From contig JAUIMB010000006.1 of NCBI GenBank assembly GCA_030432635.1, positions 1-64,000 on the forward strand: a DNA stretch of 64,000 nt, written 5' to 3'. Shown here one piece after another: positions 9,386 through 20,400 of the stretch. The notes under the pieces were generated by a model. It was not told the DNA's origin, did no database searches, and saw only the letters and a program-made list of their open reading frames with translations. The DNA comes from Bacteroidia bacterium. GTDB taxonomy: Bacteria; Bacteroidota; Bacteroidia; Flavobacteriales; Flavobacteriaceae. Each line of letters begins with the position of its first letter. The first letter of the stretch is position 1. The position numbers and the translations under genes are program-made.

Positions 9386-11881
9386 ATGAAAACCATTGAT
9401 TTAGCCATAGATTTAGGAACTACCAATAGTCTTATTGCAAAATATGACAACGGAAATGTAAAGATCTACAATAACCCGTTGGGTTTAAAACAAACATTGC
9501 CTTCTTGTATCGCTTTCCGTGGAAATCGAACGGTCATTGGAGATAAAGCTCTTGATTATCTTGAAAAAGACGCTGAAAATATCTGCATGCTGTTCAAGCG
9601 GAAAATGGGTACACAAGATACCTTTCATATTCCTGCAATCGATAAGGAACGCTCTCCAATAGAATTGTCATCCTACATTTTAAAGGAACTGAAAAACTTT
9701 GTCAACGATCAGGAAGTCATGAATGCTGTGGTCATTACCATTCCAGCATCCTTTGATACCATACAATCCAATGCGACCAAAAAGGCTGGATATATGGCAG
9801 GTTTTAAGGAAGTTGTATTGCTTCAGGAACCTATTGCAGCCTGTTTGGCATTTGCGAATACGTCAAATATTGATATTTCTGAAAAACAAAACTGGATCGT
9901 ATACGATTTTGGAGGTGGTACATTTGACGTGGCCTTGGTTGAAGTCAATGATCGTGAATTGAAAGTCAAGGATAATTTAGGTGACAATTATCTAGGAGGA
10001 GCCGATTTTGACAATCTCATTGTTGAGAAATTGATAGTTCCGTTTATTGAAGAGAAATTAGGGTTACGCAATCTTTGGAAGGATTTAAAGTCTAAATCAT
10101 CAAGTTTCAAGGGACTTTATTTTGAACTTTTGAAAATTGCTGAAGAAGCAAAAAAAGAACTTTCTCACTATGAAGAGACCGAAATAGAGTTAGATATCGA
10201 TATCAATGGAGCGAACTTTTATGAGCAATTGCCTGTAAAACGTGAACATTTTGAAAGCCTGATTCAGCCAAAGGTCGAAGAGACCATCAACTTCATTCAA
10301 GATGTTATTAAGAATAATCAATTACTCAATTCGCAAATCACACGTGTGGTGCTCATTGGTGGCAGTACTTATGTGCCATTGATTAGACAACGCATATCTG
10401 AAGCCATAGGTGTTGAAGTTAATTCAAGCATAGATCCAACTTCGGCAGTGGTTTTAGGCGCAGCGTATTATGCTGGCTCTAAACCCATGACTGTTTCCGA
10501 AGAGGTTAAGACAGAAACATCAGATGATGCTGATAAAACGATTGGATGTAAATTTTTTTATGAGCAAAACACAAGGGATACGGAAGAGTTGATTACGGCT
10601 AAGGTCAATTCTGAAGTAGCGCATAGTTTCAGGATTATGAGGATGGATGGTGGTTATGATTCGGGAGTAAAACAAATCACTGATCATTCATTTTCAGAGT
10701 TTGTGCCCTTGCTCGAAGGACGATTGAACCAGTTTAAAATCCAGATCTTGAATTCAGATTTGGATGTGCTCAAGAGCATAGATTCTGTAGCCATCAACCA
10801 AGGAAGCTATAACGTTCAAGGGCAACCGCTTCCTAATGATATTTGTATGGAAGTCGATGATTTGGACGCATCTACAACACGACTGGAAAAAGTGTTTTCC
10901 AAAGGAAGTATACTTCCGCTTAAAAAGAAAATTTACAAAACGGCTTCGAAAACCATTTTGAAACAGTCCAATTCCAACTTGATTATCAATATTATCGAAG
11001 GGAAATCCAAAGGCTTGCCGAGTTCTGGATTAAGTATAGGGTATATTGAAATTTCGGGTAAGGATTTGGAGGAGGATCTAATAAAAGGAACAGACATAGA
11101 AATTGAAATTGAAATCAGTGAGTCAAGGGACTTAAAGATCAATATCTTTTTACAAAGTTGTGACCAAGAATTTGAGAACGTTTTTAGTGAATCTGAGCGA
11201 TCTATCAGTATCAATAAGATTAATATGGAGATCAATACTGTTTTGGGTGACGTTGAAAGTTTGATTAGGGAAACCAATGATGAAGAAAACTTTGAATATT
11301 CGCATCAATTGGAAACCATTCGAGTAGGACTCATTGAAACACAAATTGCGGCATCACTCATTAACGAGGATGATATCTCTGATGCCAAGTTTCAGTTGGA
11401 TGATAAAAAGCGAAAGTTGATTCAGGATTTTGATGACCTCACTCGAAACAAGTTGATTGCCCAGGAAATCGAGACATATAATGATACCAAGACATCTTTG
11501 GAGTATCGTTTAAACCAAGATGAAAATGAACGATTTCGGGACAAATATGCGAGAATCATCAAGAATGAACGTGAAGTTATCAATTCTGGAAATAAATATT
11601 TGATTCGGTCAAAAATTAAGGAACTTGATGAGCTGTACGATGCTATCATTCAATCAAGCGATGAAAACTTTATCAGTTATTTTTTGCATTTAAAATTTGT
11701 GACCAATTTTTCCAACCAACGCAAAGCCGACAAGTTGTTTAAACAAGGTGACGAAGCCATTGATAAAAAAGACTATAAATCGTTGCGCTATATTGTCTAC
11801 GGATTGTCTGCGCTACTTCCAGATTATGAAAAGGAACGGCAGAAAAAATTCAAGGACGATAGCAGAACAGGTCTCGGCTAG
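9386..11881 (+). CDS. Hsp70 family protein (divergent DnaK-like, 831 aa)
   Basis: IDLAIDLGTTNSLIAKYDNG, VVITIPASFDTIQSNATKKAGYMAGF, LLQEPIAACLAF, VYDFGGGTFDVALVEV, VVLIGGSTYVPLIRQ; long helical C-terminal region. Confidence 0.93.
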   Translation: MKTIDLAIDLGTTNSLIAKYDNGNVKIYNNPLGLKQTLPSCIAFRGNRTVIGDKALDYLEKDAENICMLFKRKMGTQDTFHIPAIDKERSPIELSSYILKELKNFVNDQEVMNAVVITIPASFDTIQSNATKKAGYMAGFKEVVLLQEPIAACLAFANTSNIDISEKQNWIVYDFGGGTFDVALVEVNDRELKVKDNLGDNYLGGADFDNLIVEKLIVPFIEEKLGLRNLWKDLKSKSSSFKGLYFELLKIAEEAKKELSHYEETEIELDIDINGANFYEQLPVKREHFESLIQPKVEETINFIQDVIKNNQLLNSQITRVVLIGGSTYVPLIRQRISEAIGVEVNSSIDPTSAVVLGAAYYAGSKPMTVSEEVKTETSDDADKTIGCKFFYEQNTRDTEELITAKVNSEVAHSFRIMRMDGGYDSGVKQITDHSFSEFVPLLEGRLNQFKIQILNSDLDVLKSIDSVAINQGSYNVQGQPLPNDICMEVDDLDASTTRLEKVFSKGSILPLKKKIYKTASKTILKQSNSNLIINIIEGKSKGLPSSGLSIGYIEISGKDLEEDLIKGTDIEIEIEISESRDLKINIFLQSCDQEFENVFSESERSISINKINMEINTVLGDVESLIRETNDEENFEYSHQLETIRVGLIETQIAASLINEDDISDAKFQLDDKKRKLIQDFDDLTRNKLIAQEIETYNDTKTSLEYRLNQDENERFRDKYARIIKNEREVINSGNKYLIRSKIKELDELYDAIIQSSDENFISYFLHLKFVTNFSNQRKADKLFKQGDEAIDKKDYKSLRYIVYGLSALLPDYEKERQKKFKDDSRTGLG

Positions 11882-13518
11882 TTGCGAAATTTTCTGTTGT
11901 AATAGTCAGTGTATAAATCGTTAATCTTGATGGTGTAAAGTTCAAGGTTTTTAGAGGTTAGTTTTTCCTTTCTTTTCTTATTGACAATCACCTTGTCGGA
12001 AGAACTACTGTTGACTTTAATGATCTCATCACTAAATGGATGAATGGTGATTGCTTTGGGTACTGAGGTGTCAAAGCATTTAATTTGGAACATGTTCGTA
12101 AGATCAGTATTGCGCTTAAAATGCGAAAACTTACTTGTTACAAAATCCTTACCTGTATAAAATACCAAGGAATCATTAGCTATAACCTTAATTAAGGCTG
12201 TTTCGTTTTTGGGAATGTACAAGGACTCATCAATGCCTTTCTTGAACCTAAAAACAATAAGATCTTGCTGACTTTCATTTTCGAGTTTTAGAAATGTATT
12301 GTCAGACATGTCTTTGGTTGTAGGGATCTCATTAAAGGTTTTTGGGTAAGGGTTCGAAAACGGAATGAGCTTTGTTGCGGACACTTCATTTGAAGTCTTG
12401 CGTTCAACTTTGCGCTTAAGCGTATAGATAAATCTTATATGATTAGCCGATTTAAACCGATTGTCGTTTTCTGTTGGTTCGGTATCTTCACTTTCATTAT
12501 CAGTAGACTCGATGACAGTTTCCTCAATGTCGGGAAAGTTATTTTGCTCACTTTCCGTTTTTAAACTATCGATGATACGCTGCATTTGCTCACTGTATTG
12601 AAATGTTGTATCACCAGCTCGAATGTATTCGTAGTCAGAGCTACTAGAGCTCTTACTTATCCAAAATATAACCCTAATCACGATCATGATAATAATGAAA
12701 ACACTCCAGCCACTATAACCAGAACCTGTTTTTCTGGTTGAACTTGAAGTATATGTATACTCTCTTGCTATACTGGCATTAGACTCAAACAACTGTTCCA
12801 AAAAAACATTGGACGTGTCGAGATTTGAAAAAGCGACCATAGCCTTAGCCATAAACCTAAAGGCATAATTGTTGACGTTTTTTCGTTTGGCATTATAAAT
12901 ATCGATGACTTCAGAATTAAGTTCCTGAATCTCTTCGTTAAAACAGTCTGGATATTCATTCAGGCAGTTTATAAACACCTTGTTAGTAATAAAACCCACA
13001 GAAGATAATTGCTCCTTGTATCGACCTTCCCTTAGGTACACGGTAGCATAATTTAATCGTGCCTTAAAGAAATTTATAACCAATTGATTGATTTCTTCCG
13101 TAAATAAATAATTGTGAATCAAGACCTTTAACAATAGTACATATTTGCCTTTTTTCAACGTCTCAGACAAAAACACTTTTAGGTTTTCCTTTAAGTATGG
13201 TGAAAGAAAATATTTCAGATCCTCAAGGTTCTCAGGTTCTAATTTTTCGACATCTATTTCACCTTGTTGTATCAAATCATACCCACCAGAAATAAGCTGT
13301 TTTAACCATTTATGGTGCTCAATAAAAATATGACATTGTCTAGTACTATCATCTTGTAGTTGTTCTATGATATGTGTAATTTCACCAAGATTAGTGGCAT
13401 CACCCAACATTGCTTTTGCCTTGAGTTGCTTCTGTAGTTTGATGATGCCTTTAGAATCGATGTTGGATAGTTGATCAATATCCAATCCTAATTGATCTAT
13501 AAATGAGATGTACTTCAA
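11878..13518 (-). CDS. Hypothetical membrane protein (546 aa), convergent with Hsp70
   Basis: Long intact ORF, soluble helical N-terminal region, central TM (GWSVFIIIMIVIRVIFWI), Ser/Asp/Glu-rich linker and C-terminal domain; stop overlaps Hsp70 stop by 4 bp. Confidence 0.75.
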   Translation of the reverse strand: MKYISFIDQLGLDIDQLSNIDSKGIIKLQKQLKAKAMLGDATNLGEITHIIEQLQDDSTRQCHIFIEHHKWLKQLISGGYDLIQQGEIDVEKLEPENLEDLKYFLSPYLKENLKVFLSETLKKGKYVLLLKVLIHNYLFTEEINQLVINFFKARLNYATVYLREGRYKEQLSSVGFITNKVFINCLNEYPDCFNEEIQELNSEVIDIYNAKRKNVNNYAFRFMAKAMVAFSNLDTSNVFLEQLFESNASIAREYTYTSSSTRKTGSGYSGWSVFIIIMIVIRVIFWISKSSSSSDYEYIRAGDTTFQYSEQMQRIIDSLKTESEQNNFPDIEETVIESTDNESEDTEPTENDNRFKSANHIRFIYTLKRKVERKTSNEVSATKLIPFSNPYPKTFNEIPTTKDMSDNTFLKLENESQQDLIVFRFKKGIDESLYIPKNETALIKVIANDSLVFYTGKDFVTSKFSHFKRNTDLTNMFQIKCFDTSVPKAITIHPFSDEIIKVNSSSSDKVIVNKKRKEKLTSKNLELYTIKINDLYTDYYNRKFRN

Positions 13519-13636
13519 TGTAATATTTTATAGGTTTCTAAAATTATCAAAATTATAATTGAACACTACTATTTAATGTGTTTTTTTGTGAGGATATAGA
13601 GACAGGAATAAATTTTATTTTTTTATTAAAAAGTTT

Positions 13637-13665
13637 TTGGGAATTAAAAAACTAGCCTATATTTG
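13637..13665 (+). promoter_or_regulatory. Putative Bacteroidetes primary sigma promoter of tRNA-Val(TAC)
   Basis: TTG (13637-13639) -N18- TATATTTG (13658-13665), matching TTG/TAnnTTTG consensus, about 15 nt before tRNA start. Confidence 0.55.
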
Positions 13666-13679
13666 CAATCCAATATTCA

Positions 13680-13754
13680 GGGCGCGTAGCTCAGTTGGTT
13701 CAGAGCACTTGGTTTACACCCAAGGGGTCAGGGGTTCGAATCCCTTCGCGCCCA
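13680..13754 (+). tRNA. tRNA-Val (anticodon TAC)
   Basis: gggcgcg acceptor pairs with cgcgccc; anticodon loop TTTACAC in cttgg/ccaag stem; T-loop GGTTCGAATCC. Confidence 0.93.
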
Positions 13755-13766
13755 CAAGTAAATTGA

Positions 13767-13798
13767 AAAGCAAGCACAGTCATATAGCTTGCTTTTTT
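13767..13798 (+). terminator. Terminator of first tRNA-Val
   Basis: AAAGCAAGC...GCTTGCTTTTTT hairpin. Confidence 0.65.
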
Positions 13799-13907
13799 GA
13801 TTTTATGAAGTTCAATTTTCAATGCTGAAGAACGAACGGGTTAGAGATAAGACTATTTCATTCTTGTTTTGGGTTTTGAAAATTAGAAATTGTATTTTTG
13901 GAACATT

Positions 13908-13982
13908 GGGTCATTAACTCAGTTGGTTTAGAGTGTTACCTTGACAGGGTAGAAGTCACTGGTTCGAATCCAGTATGACCCA
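13908..13982 (+). tRNA. tRNA-Val (anticodon GAC)
   Basis: gggtcat acceptor pairs with atgaccc; anticodon loop TTGACAG in ttacc/ggtag stem; T-loop GGTTCGAATCC. Confidence 0.92.
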
Positions 13983-13991
13983 CATCATCAC

Positions 13992-14025
13992 AATCCTGAT
14001 TTACATTAGTAAATCAGGATTTTTT
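13992..14025 (+). terminator. Terminator of second tRNA-Val
   Basis: AATCCTGATTTAC-ATTA-GTAAATCAGGATT perfect 13-bp stem followed by TTTT. Confidence 0.75.
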
Positions 14026-14069
14026 GTTTTAGGATCCAAATTTTTTATATGGAGGGAAGGCTTGACGTA

Positions 14070-15332
14070 TTATAACAAATCTAGAACACGCTCTAGAGCC
14101 ATTCCTCGAGACCCTTTGATAAGAAACATGTTGTTTTCGAACTGGAAAGTGTTGAAGTTCTCCTTGAAGTCCTTAAAAGACCTAAAACATAATGTTGAAT
14201 CTGGTACTTGAGTGTTGTAAAAGTGCTCTCCAATTAAAATCACTTGTTCTAATTTGAGAGTGTTAGCGAAATCAGCGATAGATTGGTGTTCATTTACAGC
14301 TTCTTTTCCAAGTTCAAACATATCACCTAAGATGACAACCTTGTTAGATTGTTTTAATTGGTTAAAATTTGACAGGGCAGCTACCATACTTGTGGGATTG
14401 GCATTATAGGCATCTAAAACAATCTGATGTCCATTTTTTTCTATGATTTGCGAACGGTTGTTATTTGGTATATAAGACTCAATGGCTGAAGCTATTAGGT
14501 CATCACTAATTCCAAAATGTTGCCCAATTGCAATTGCCGTGCATATATTATTAAAATTGTAGGCTCCAGTGAGATGAGAATTTATTTGATGTTGGTTGAC
14601 TTTAAGTGATACATAAGGCTGCGAATCTAACAACTCCATGCTAGCACCATAGGTTATAGCATTGTCGTAATTTCCCACCTGTTTTAGTTGTTGTGGATCA
14701 TTCTCGTTAACAAATATTGATTTACCATGTGTTTTAAGATGGGTATACATTTCAGATTTGCCTTTAATCACACCTTCAATTCCACCAAAACCTTCAAGAT
14801 GGGCCTTACCAAAATTGGTGACCAAACCATAGTCAGGAAAAGCAATATTTGTTAGAAACTCAATTTCCTTTTGGTGATTAGCTCCCATTTCCACGATTCC
14901 GAATTCAGTGTCTGTATCCATTTTTAAAAGCGTAAGTGGAACACCAATATGGTTATTAAGATTTCCAAAAGTCGCCGAAGTTTTAAATGTTTTGGAAAGT
15001 ACACAATTGATTAGCTCCTTTGTGGTTGTTTTTCCATTACTTCCAGTAAGTGCCAAAATAGGCATATTGAGACGCTTTCTATGGAATGTTGCTAATTGCT
15101 GTAAGGCATGAAGTACATTGTCCACTAGGAGGTATTGTTCGTTTTTTTTGTACTTAACTTCATCAATGACAACAAATGAAGCACCGAGTTCAAGAGCGTT
15201 GTCGGCAAATGTGTTTCCGTTGAAATTTTCACCCTTTAAGGCAAAAAAAAGCGCATTTTTCTCAATTTTTCTAGTGTCAGTACTTACTGAAGAACATTTC
15301 AAGAAATAGTCATAAAGTTGGTTTATGGTCAT
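14070..15332 (-). CDS. murF: UDP-N-acetylmuramoyl-tripeptide--D-alanyl-D-alanine ligase
   Basis: ALTGSNGKTTTKELINCVL, GNLNNHIGVPLTLL, EMGANHQKEIEFL, VLDAYNANPTSM. ORF extends to 15347; MTINQLYDYF at 15332 is the likely start. Confidence 0.93.
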   Translation of the reverse strand: MTINQLYDYFLKCSSVSTDTRKIEKNALFFALKGENFNGNTFADNALELGASFVVIDEVKYKKNEQYLLVDNVLHALQQLATFHRKRLNMPILALTGSNGKTTTKELINCVLSKTFKTSATFGNLNNHIGVPLTLLKMDTDTEFGIVEMGANHQKEIEFLTNIAFPDYGLVTNFGKAHLEGFGGIEGVIKGKSEMYTHLKTHGKSIFVNENDPQQLKQVGNYDNAITYGASMELLDSQPYVSLKVNQHQINSHLTGAYNFNNICTAIAIGQHFGISDDLIASAIESYIPNNNRSQIIEKNGHQIVLDAYNANPTSMVAALSNFNQLKQSNKVVILGDMFELGKEAVNEHQSIADFANTLKLEQVILIGEHFYNTQVPDSTLCFRSFKDFKENFNTFQFENNMFLIKGSRGMALERVLDLL

Positions 15333-15351
15333 GGAAATATAGGTCATAAAA

Positions 15352-15384
15352 AAGTCCTAATCATAAAGTTAATGACTAGGACTT
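15352..15384 (-). terminator. Hairpin downstream of gldJ
   Basis: AAGTCCTAATCAT/ATGACTAGGACTT imperfect inverted repeat between gldJ and murF. Confidence 0.5.
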
Positions 15385-15408
15385 AAAAGTTCTTCTTTTT
15401 TATAGAAA

Positions 15409-17109
15409 TTAGTTTCTTTTCTTTCCTCCACCTTGAGACTTAGATCCAACTCTTGACATTGCACATCTAAATCCGATATAATCCGTTGCCATATCTTGTG
15501 GGAAGTATCTACGTTGTGCAGGGTCTAACCAATAGGCTCTATCTTTCCAAGATCCACCTTTGTAAACTCTTACATTATCATTGATAAGGGAAGTTCTGTC
15601 ATTGGATTGATCATATTCCTTTATCAAGTTACCCAATGAATCTCTATCAACATTGTGTCTTGGTGCGTTGTACATTTTTCGAGTATTGCTTTCATCATCA
15701 GTTTCCTCTTCATCAAAGCTGTCGGCATATTGACGGGAAGATCTCACGTCACCATCTCTAAAGTTTCTGTTGTCACTTTTGTCGAAGTTGGTTCTCAAAT
15801 AGGTTTCATTTTCGTCAACACCTACTTGTAAGATCTCACCTGGTAGATTTCTCGCAACGATTTGACCATTACTTAATGTGTCATATACAATTTCATCTGA
15901 GGTAACAACCTTTACGGTTCCATCTTCGTTGATGGCGTTTTTGGTATATACATTACCTCTGTAATAGTTAAAATCATTGAATTCATCATCAACAATAGGT
16001 CTGTATACATCAGCTACCCATTCAGCAACATTTCCAGACATATCATAAAGACCATAGTCATTAGGTTCGTAGGACATAACTTCTGCTGTAATATCAGCAC
16101 CATCATCAGACCAACCAGCTATTCCACCATAATCACCTTTACCTTGTTTAAAGTTTGCTAATTGATCACCTCTGGTCTTACGTTTTCCAGAACGTGTGTA
16201 TTGACCATCCCATGGATATTTTTTACGTCCTCTGTAAACGTTAAAGCTTCTCAACTCACTTAAGCCAAGCGCAGCATATTCCCATTCTGCTTCAGTTGGT
16301 AGCCTGTAATCAGGAGTAATGATACCAGATTCACGTCTAGCGTATTTATTAATGGTATCTCCAGCAGCTGTGGTTTGTACTCGACGTCTTGACCTTTCAG
16401 GATTGATAATAGAATCATTACCACCATAGGTCAAGGTAGGCGCATTAATATAAGTGTCAACATTAAAGTTACTATCAGCAGATGACATGAGGTGCGTGTC
16501 TCTTTCTAGGTAACCAGCGTTTTGCAAGTCCATTTCAGCAACTCTATCCGTTCTCCAATTTGCAAACTCTACTGCCTGAATCCAGCTTACTCCAACAACT
16601 GGGTATTCACCGTAGCCTGGATGACGCAAATAGTTTTCGGTCATCATTTCGGCATAACCCAAACGGTTTCTCCAAACTAAAGTGTCTGGAAGTGCACCTT
16701 CATAAATTAATCTGAAGTTTTCTTCTTCTGGCGGATACGTTCTTTTAATCCAATCCAGGTATTCTGTATACATTTTATTGGTGACTTCAGTTTCATCCAT
16801 GTAAAATGACTGAACATGTTGTTGATTTGGCGAATTGTTCCAATCATGCATCACATCGTCCTGTACTTTTCCCATGGTAAATGTACCACCTTCAATAAAA
16901 ACCAATCCAGGACCAGTTTTCTGTTCTTGAAATTTGTCATTGTATTGAAAACCACCATTTTTATCGTTGATTTTCCATCCTGTAGCTCGAGAAGTATTCT
17001 TCGACGAAGAATTTTTGTTACAGCTAACAATTGTTAAAGATACTACTAGGGCTAATAGAATCTTCAGATTTAAGACGTTTTTCATATCCATACTTTTAAG
17101 TAAGCTCAT
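15409..17109 (-). CDS. gldJ: Gliding motility lipoprotein GldJ
   Basis: Lipoprotein signal (MKNVLNLKILLALVVSLTIVSCNK), FGE-sulfatase-like fold motifs (FIEGGTFTMG, YRLPTEAEWEYAA, SGNVAEWVAD, YIGFRCAM), next to porU/porV. Likely start at 17085. Confidence 0.92.
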   Translation of the reverse strand: MSLLKSMDMKNVLNLKILLALVVSLTIVSCNKNSSSKNTSRATGWKINDKNGGFQYNDKFQEQKTGPGLVFIEGGTFTMGKVQDDVMHDWNNSPNQQHVQSFYMDETEVTNKMYTEYLDWIKRTYPPEEENFRLIYEGALPDTLVWRNRLGYAEMMTENYLRHPGYGEYPVVGVSWIQAVEFANWRTDRVAEMDLQNAGYLERDTHLMSSADSNFNVDTYINAPTLTYGGNDSIINPERSRRRVQTTAAGDTINKYARRESGIITPDYRLPTEAEWEYAALGLSELRSFNVYRGRKKYPWDGQYTRSGKRKTRGDQLANFKQGKGDYGGIAGWSDDGADITAEVMSYEPNDYGLYDMSGNVAEWVADVYRPIVDDEFNDFNYYRGNVYTKNAINEDGTVKVVTSDEIVYDTLSNGQIVARNLPGEILQVGVDENETYLRTNFDKSDNRNFRDGDVRSSRQYADSFDEEETDDESNTRKMYNAPRHNVDRDSLGNLIKEYDQSNDRTSLINDNVRVYKGGSWKDRAYWLDPAQRRYFPQDMATDYIGFRCAMSRVGSKSQGGGKKRN

Positions 17110-17434
17110 TTAATTTTAGACACGCAATATAATAATTAAAGGTAAACTGACAATATTTTTTGCCGATTTCATGCAAAAAAAGTTGCATTTCATCCTCTTT
17201 TTTATACACAACAACGGATTTTTAGTCACTTTATCGGTATATTTTGACTTTAATAACGATTGATAAAATGAATTATTGTTGTAATTTTGAATAAAAAATT
17301 GAGACTCTATAATATCACGGATTTGTATGCGTTAAATGATTGTGAAAATTCATTTAAAGGCATTGGTATGCTCAAGCCGATTAATATATGAGTAATAGTG
17401 TGATTTTTATCAAGGCTTTTGAAATTTTTGTTTA

Positions 17435-20400
17435 ATGAAGAAATATCTACAGTTATCATTTTTACTATTGTCGTTTTTAGGGTATGCCCAACAAAAGCAA
17501 TACACTATTTCCTGGGAAGGCTCGGTTGTCTTAGCGACAGCCACTTCAAGTATTGAAGTTCCAAGTTTCGATAAAAAACATTTTGGGTTCTCTAGGGAAG
17601 AGGGTTTGGTGTTTAGGGCAAACTGGGAAGAAGCCTCTTCTGTTAATAAAAATTCAGCCACTATCAGTCAGGTAACCTATGAGAACATTAGTGAAACTGA
17701 ACTTAAAGAGTTGCCGAGAAATACAATTCCGTCAACACCAAAGTTTAAAATGCGCAACCTTATTGCCAGAGGTGATGTTTCTGCGTATTTTGAAATTTCT
17801 CCAATTATAAAGGATAGAGGCGTATATAAAAAAATCACCAGTTTTACGATTAATTATCAATATGGAGGCTTGTCAAATAGGTCAACCCAAAGTGTTCAGG
17901 AATTGTCGAATTCTGTCTTGAGTTCGGGTACTTGGCATAAATTCTTTGTCGATAAATCGGGAGTCTTCATCCTAACCAAAGGGTTTTTAAGTTCATTGGG
18001 AGTTAATACCAATGTCGACCCTCGATCAATAAAAATATTTGGAAATGGAGGCGCTATGCTTCCTCTTGCCAATAATGAACCTTACCCATTCGATCTTACC
18101 GAAAATGCGATTCGTTTTATAGGCGAGGAAGATGGTGTGTTCAATGACAATGACTACATCTTGTTTTATGCTGAAGGCCCAAAAGAATATAGTGAGGATA
18201 GTGATACCAATATTAATCTCTTTACGGATAGATCGTATTATTTTGTAACTACAGATGGTGGCTCAGGAAAGCGAATTCAAGATATGGAACAGCCTATCGG
18301 AAATCCTTCGATACAAGTGAATACATTCCATGATTATCAATTCCATGAGGTTGATGAAACCAATTTGGCAAAAATTGGTCGTCGTTGGTTTGGAGAACGG
18401 TTTGATGTTGAAAATGAAAGAAGGTTCAGCTTCAATTTTCCAAACTTGGTGTCATCTGAGCCTGCCAATGTTAGAATCTTGGTTGGAGGTGTAAGTGAAG
18501 TGTCTGGTACTAATATGCAAGTGCTTTTAAATGGAAGCCTATTACAGACCCTATCATTTGGAGCATATAGTGATCCCATTTTAGCAACTGGCAATGTTTT
18601 TGATAATGAGGTCACCTTAAATGCTCCTGAGGTTAACTTCGATCTCATATTCAACAACGCTGGAAACCCATCCTCTCTTGGGTATTTGGATTATATTTCG
18701 GTAGAGGCAACACGAGAATTAATATTTGAGGGATCACAGTTTGTTTTTAAAAATAATGATGTCGCTCTCGAACCTGGAATTGCTGAGTTCACAGTGTCCA
18801 ATGCTAATAATGTTCAGGAGATTTGGGATATTACCGATAAATATAACGTACAGAGTATACGCAATACAGAGCAATCCCAAACCCTTAGTTTTAAGGATGT
18901 AGCTGGTTTGGCAAAAAAATACATTACGGTCTCCAGTCAAAATTATTATGAACCTCTACGTGATGCCAATACTAGTGTAGCTAATCAGAACATCAAAGGG
19001 ACGATCTTTTTAAATGAACAAGGTCAGTTTGAGGACATTGACTATATTATTGTTGCTCGAAATAATTATGTGTCCCAAGCAGAAAGGTTGGCCCAAATCA
19101 ATAGGGATAAATACAATCTCAATGTTAAAGTGGTACGATTGGATTTAATATACAATGAATTCAGTTCAGGAAATCCTGATATTGCTGCGATCAGAAATAT
19201 GATGCGCTACGTGTATTTTAATGCAAGTGCACCTTCAGAACGAATTAAATACTTATGTCTGTTTGGTGATGCCTCTTACGATTATAAGGACAGAATATCA
19301 AATAATACCAATATTATTCCGACATGGAACTCTTTACAAAGTTTTAGTTTGATACAGTCTTTTATCTCCGACGATTTCTACGTCGTGCTAGATGACAATG
19401 AAGGCGTATTTATGGATGAGGACCTTTTGGATGTTGCCGTCGGACGTATTTTGGCAGATTCTCCACAACGTGCTAAGGAATTGGTTGATAAAATTGAAGG
19501 GTATTATGCCGAAGAAGCTTTTGGAAGCTGGAGAAACAATATTATCACTGTTTCTGACGATATCGATGAAGCATGGGAACGCCAACTCCAAGAAGTAACA
19601 AATGAATTGGGTGATGAGGTTACCAATACAAAACCGTTTATTAACAACGTAAAAATCCATTGTGATGCCTTTCAACAAGAGTCTGCATCTGGAGGTGAAC
19701 GTTACCCAGAAGTGAATAAGGCCTTGAAGGATGCTATGGAAGTTGGTGCTTTAGTGGTCAATTATTTGGGACATGGCGGAGAAGATGGACTAAGTTCTGA
19801 GCGTATCTTTACACGAGTAGATGCACAAGATATCAGGAATGTGTGTAAATTTAATTTGTTTGTGACCATTACTTGCGAATTTACCAAATTTGACAATCCG
19901 CAACGCTTGACGTCTGGTGAGTTTACATATTGGAACAAGGATGGTGGCGCAATTGGGTTAATAACTACAACTCGTCAAATACAAGTAGATACTGGAGTAG
20001 AATTCAATGAAGTCCTTCAGGGTAATTTATTTGCATATGGGTCAAGTCAATACCCTACTATCTCTGAAAGCTTGAGATTGACTAAGAATGATCCTGAATT
20101 GGTTGGTGAAAATCAAAGGCCATTGGTGTTTTTTATAGGCGATCCTGCCATGAAGTTAGCTTTCGCTAGGCCTGAAGTGCGATTGACAGCAATTAATGAT
20201 ATTCCATTGGCCGAGCAAAATGAACCATTGAAAGCTTTGGATCGTGTAAAGATGTCAGGTGAGGTATATGATACCGCTGGAAATTTTCTATCTAATTATA
20301 ATGGTGTGTTGACCGCTACTGTATTCGACAAGGAAATTGAGCGTCAAACCTTAGGTAATGATGGCGTTCAAGATGCCAATGGGACAATTATATTGGATTT

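Noticed and set aside
10933-11649. Minus-strand ORFs inside the Hsp70 C-terminal region
   Set aside because: Antisense shadows; the Hsp70 frame is intact throughout.
13637-13828. 63-aa ORF MGIKKLAYICNPIFRARSSVGSEHLVYT...
   Set aside because: Overlaps the tRNA-Val(TAC) gene on the same strand; translation of a tRNA, not a CDS.
17171-17188. ATGCAA-AAAAAG-TTGCAT inverted repeat in gldJ-porU intergenic region
   Set aside because: Only 6-bp arms in AT-rich DNA; not strong enough to call an operator.
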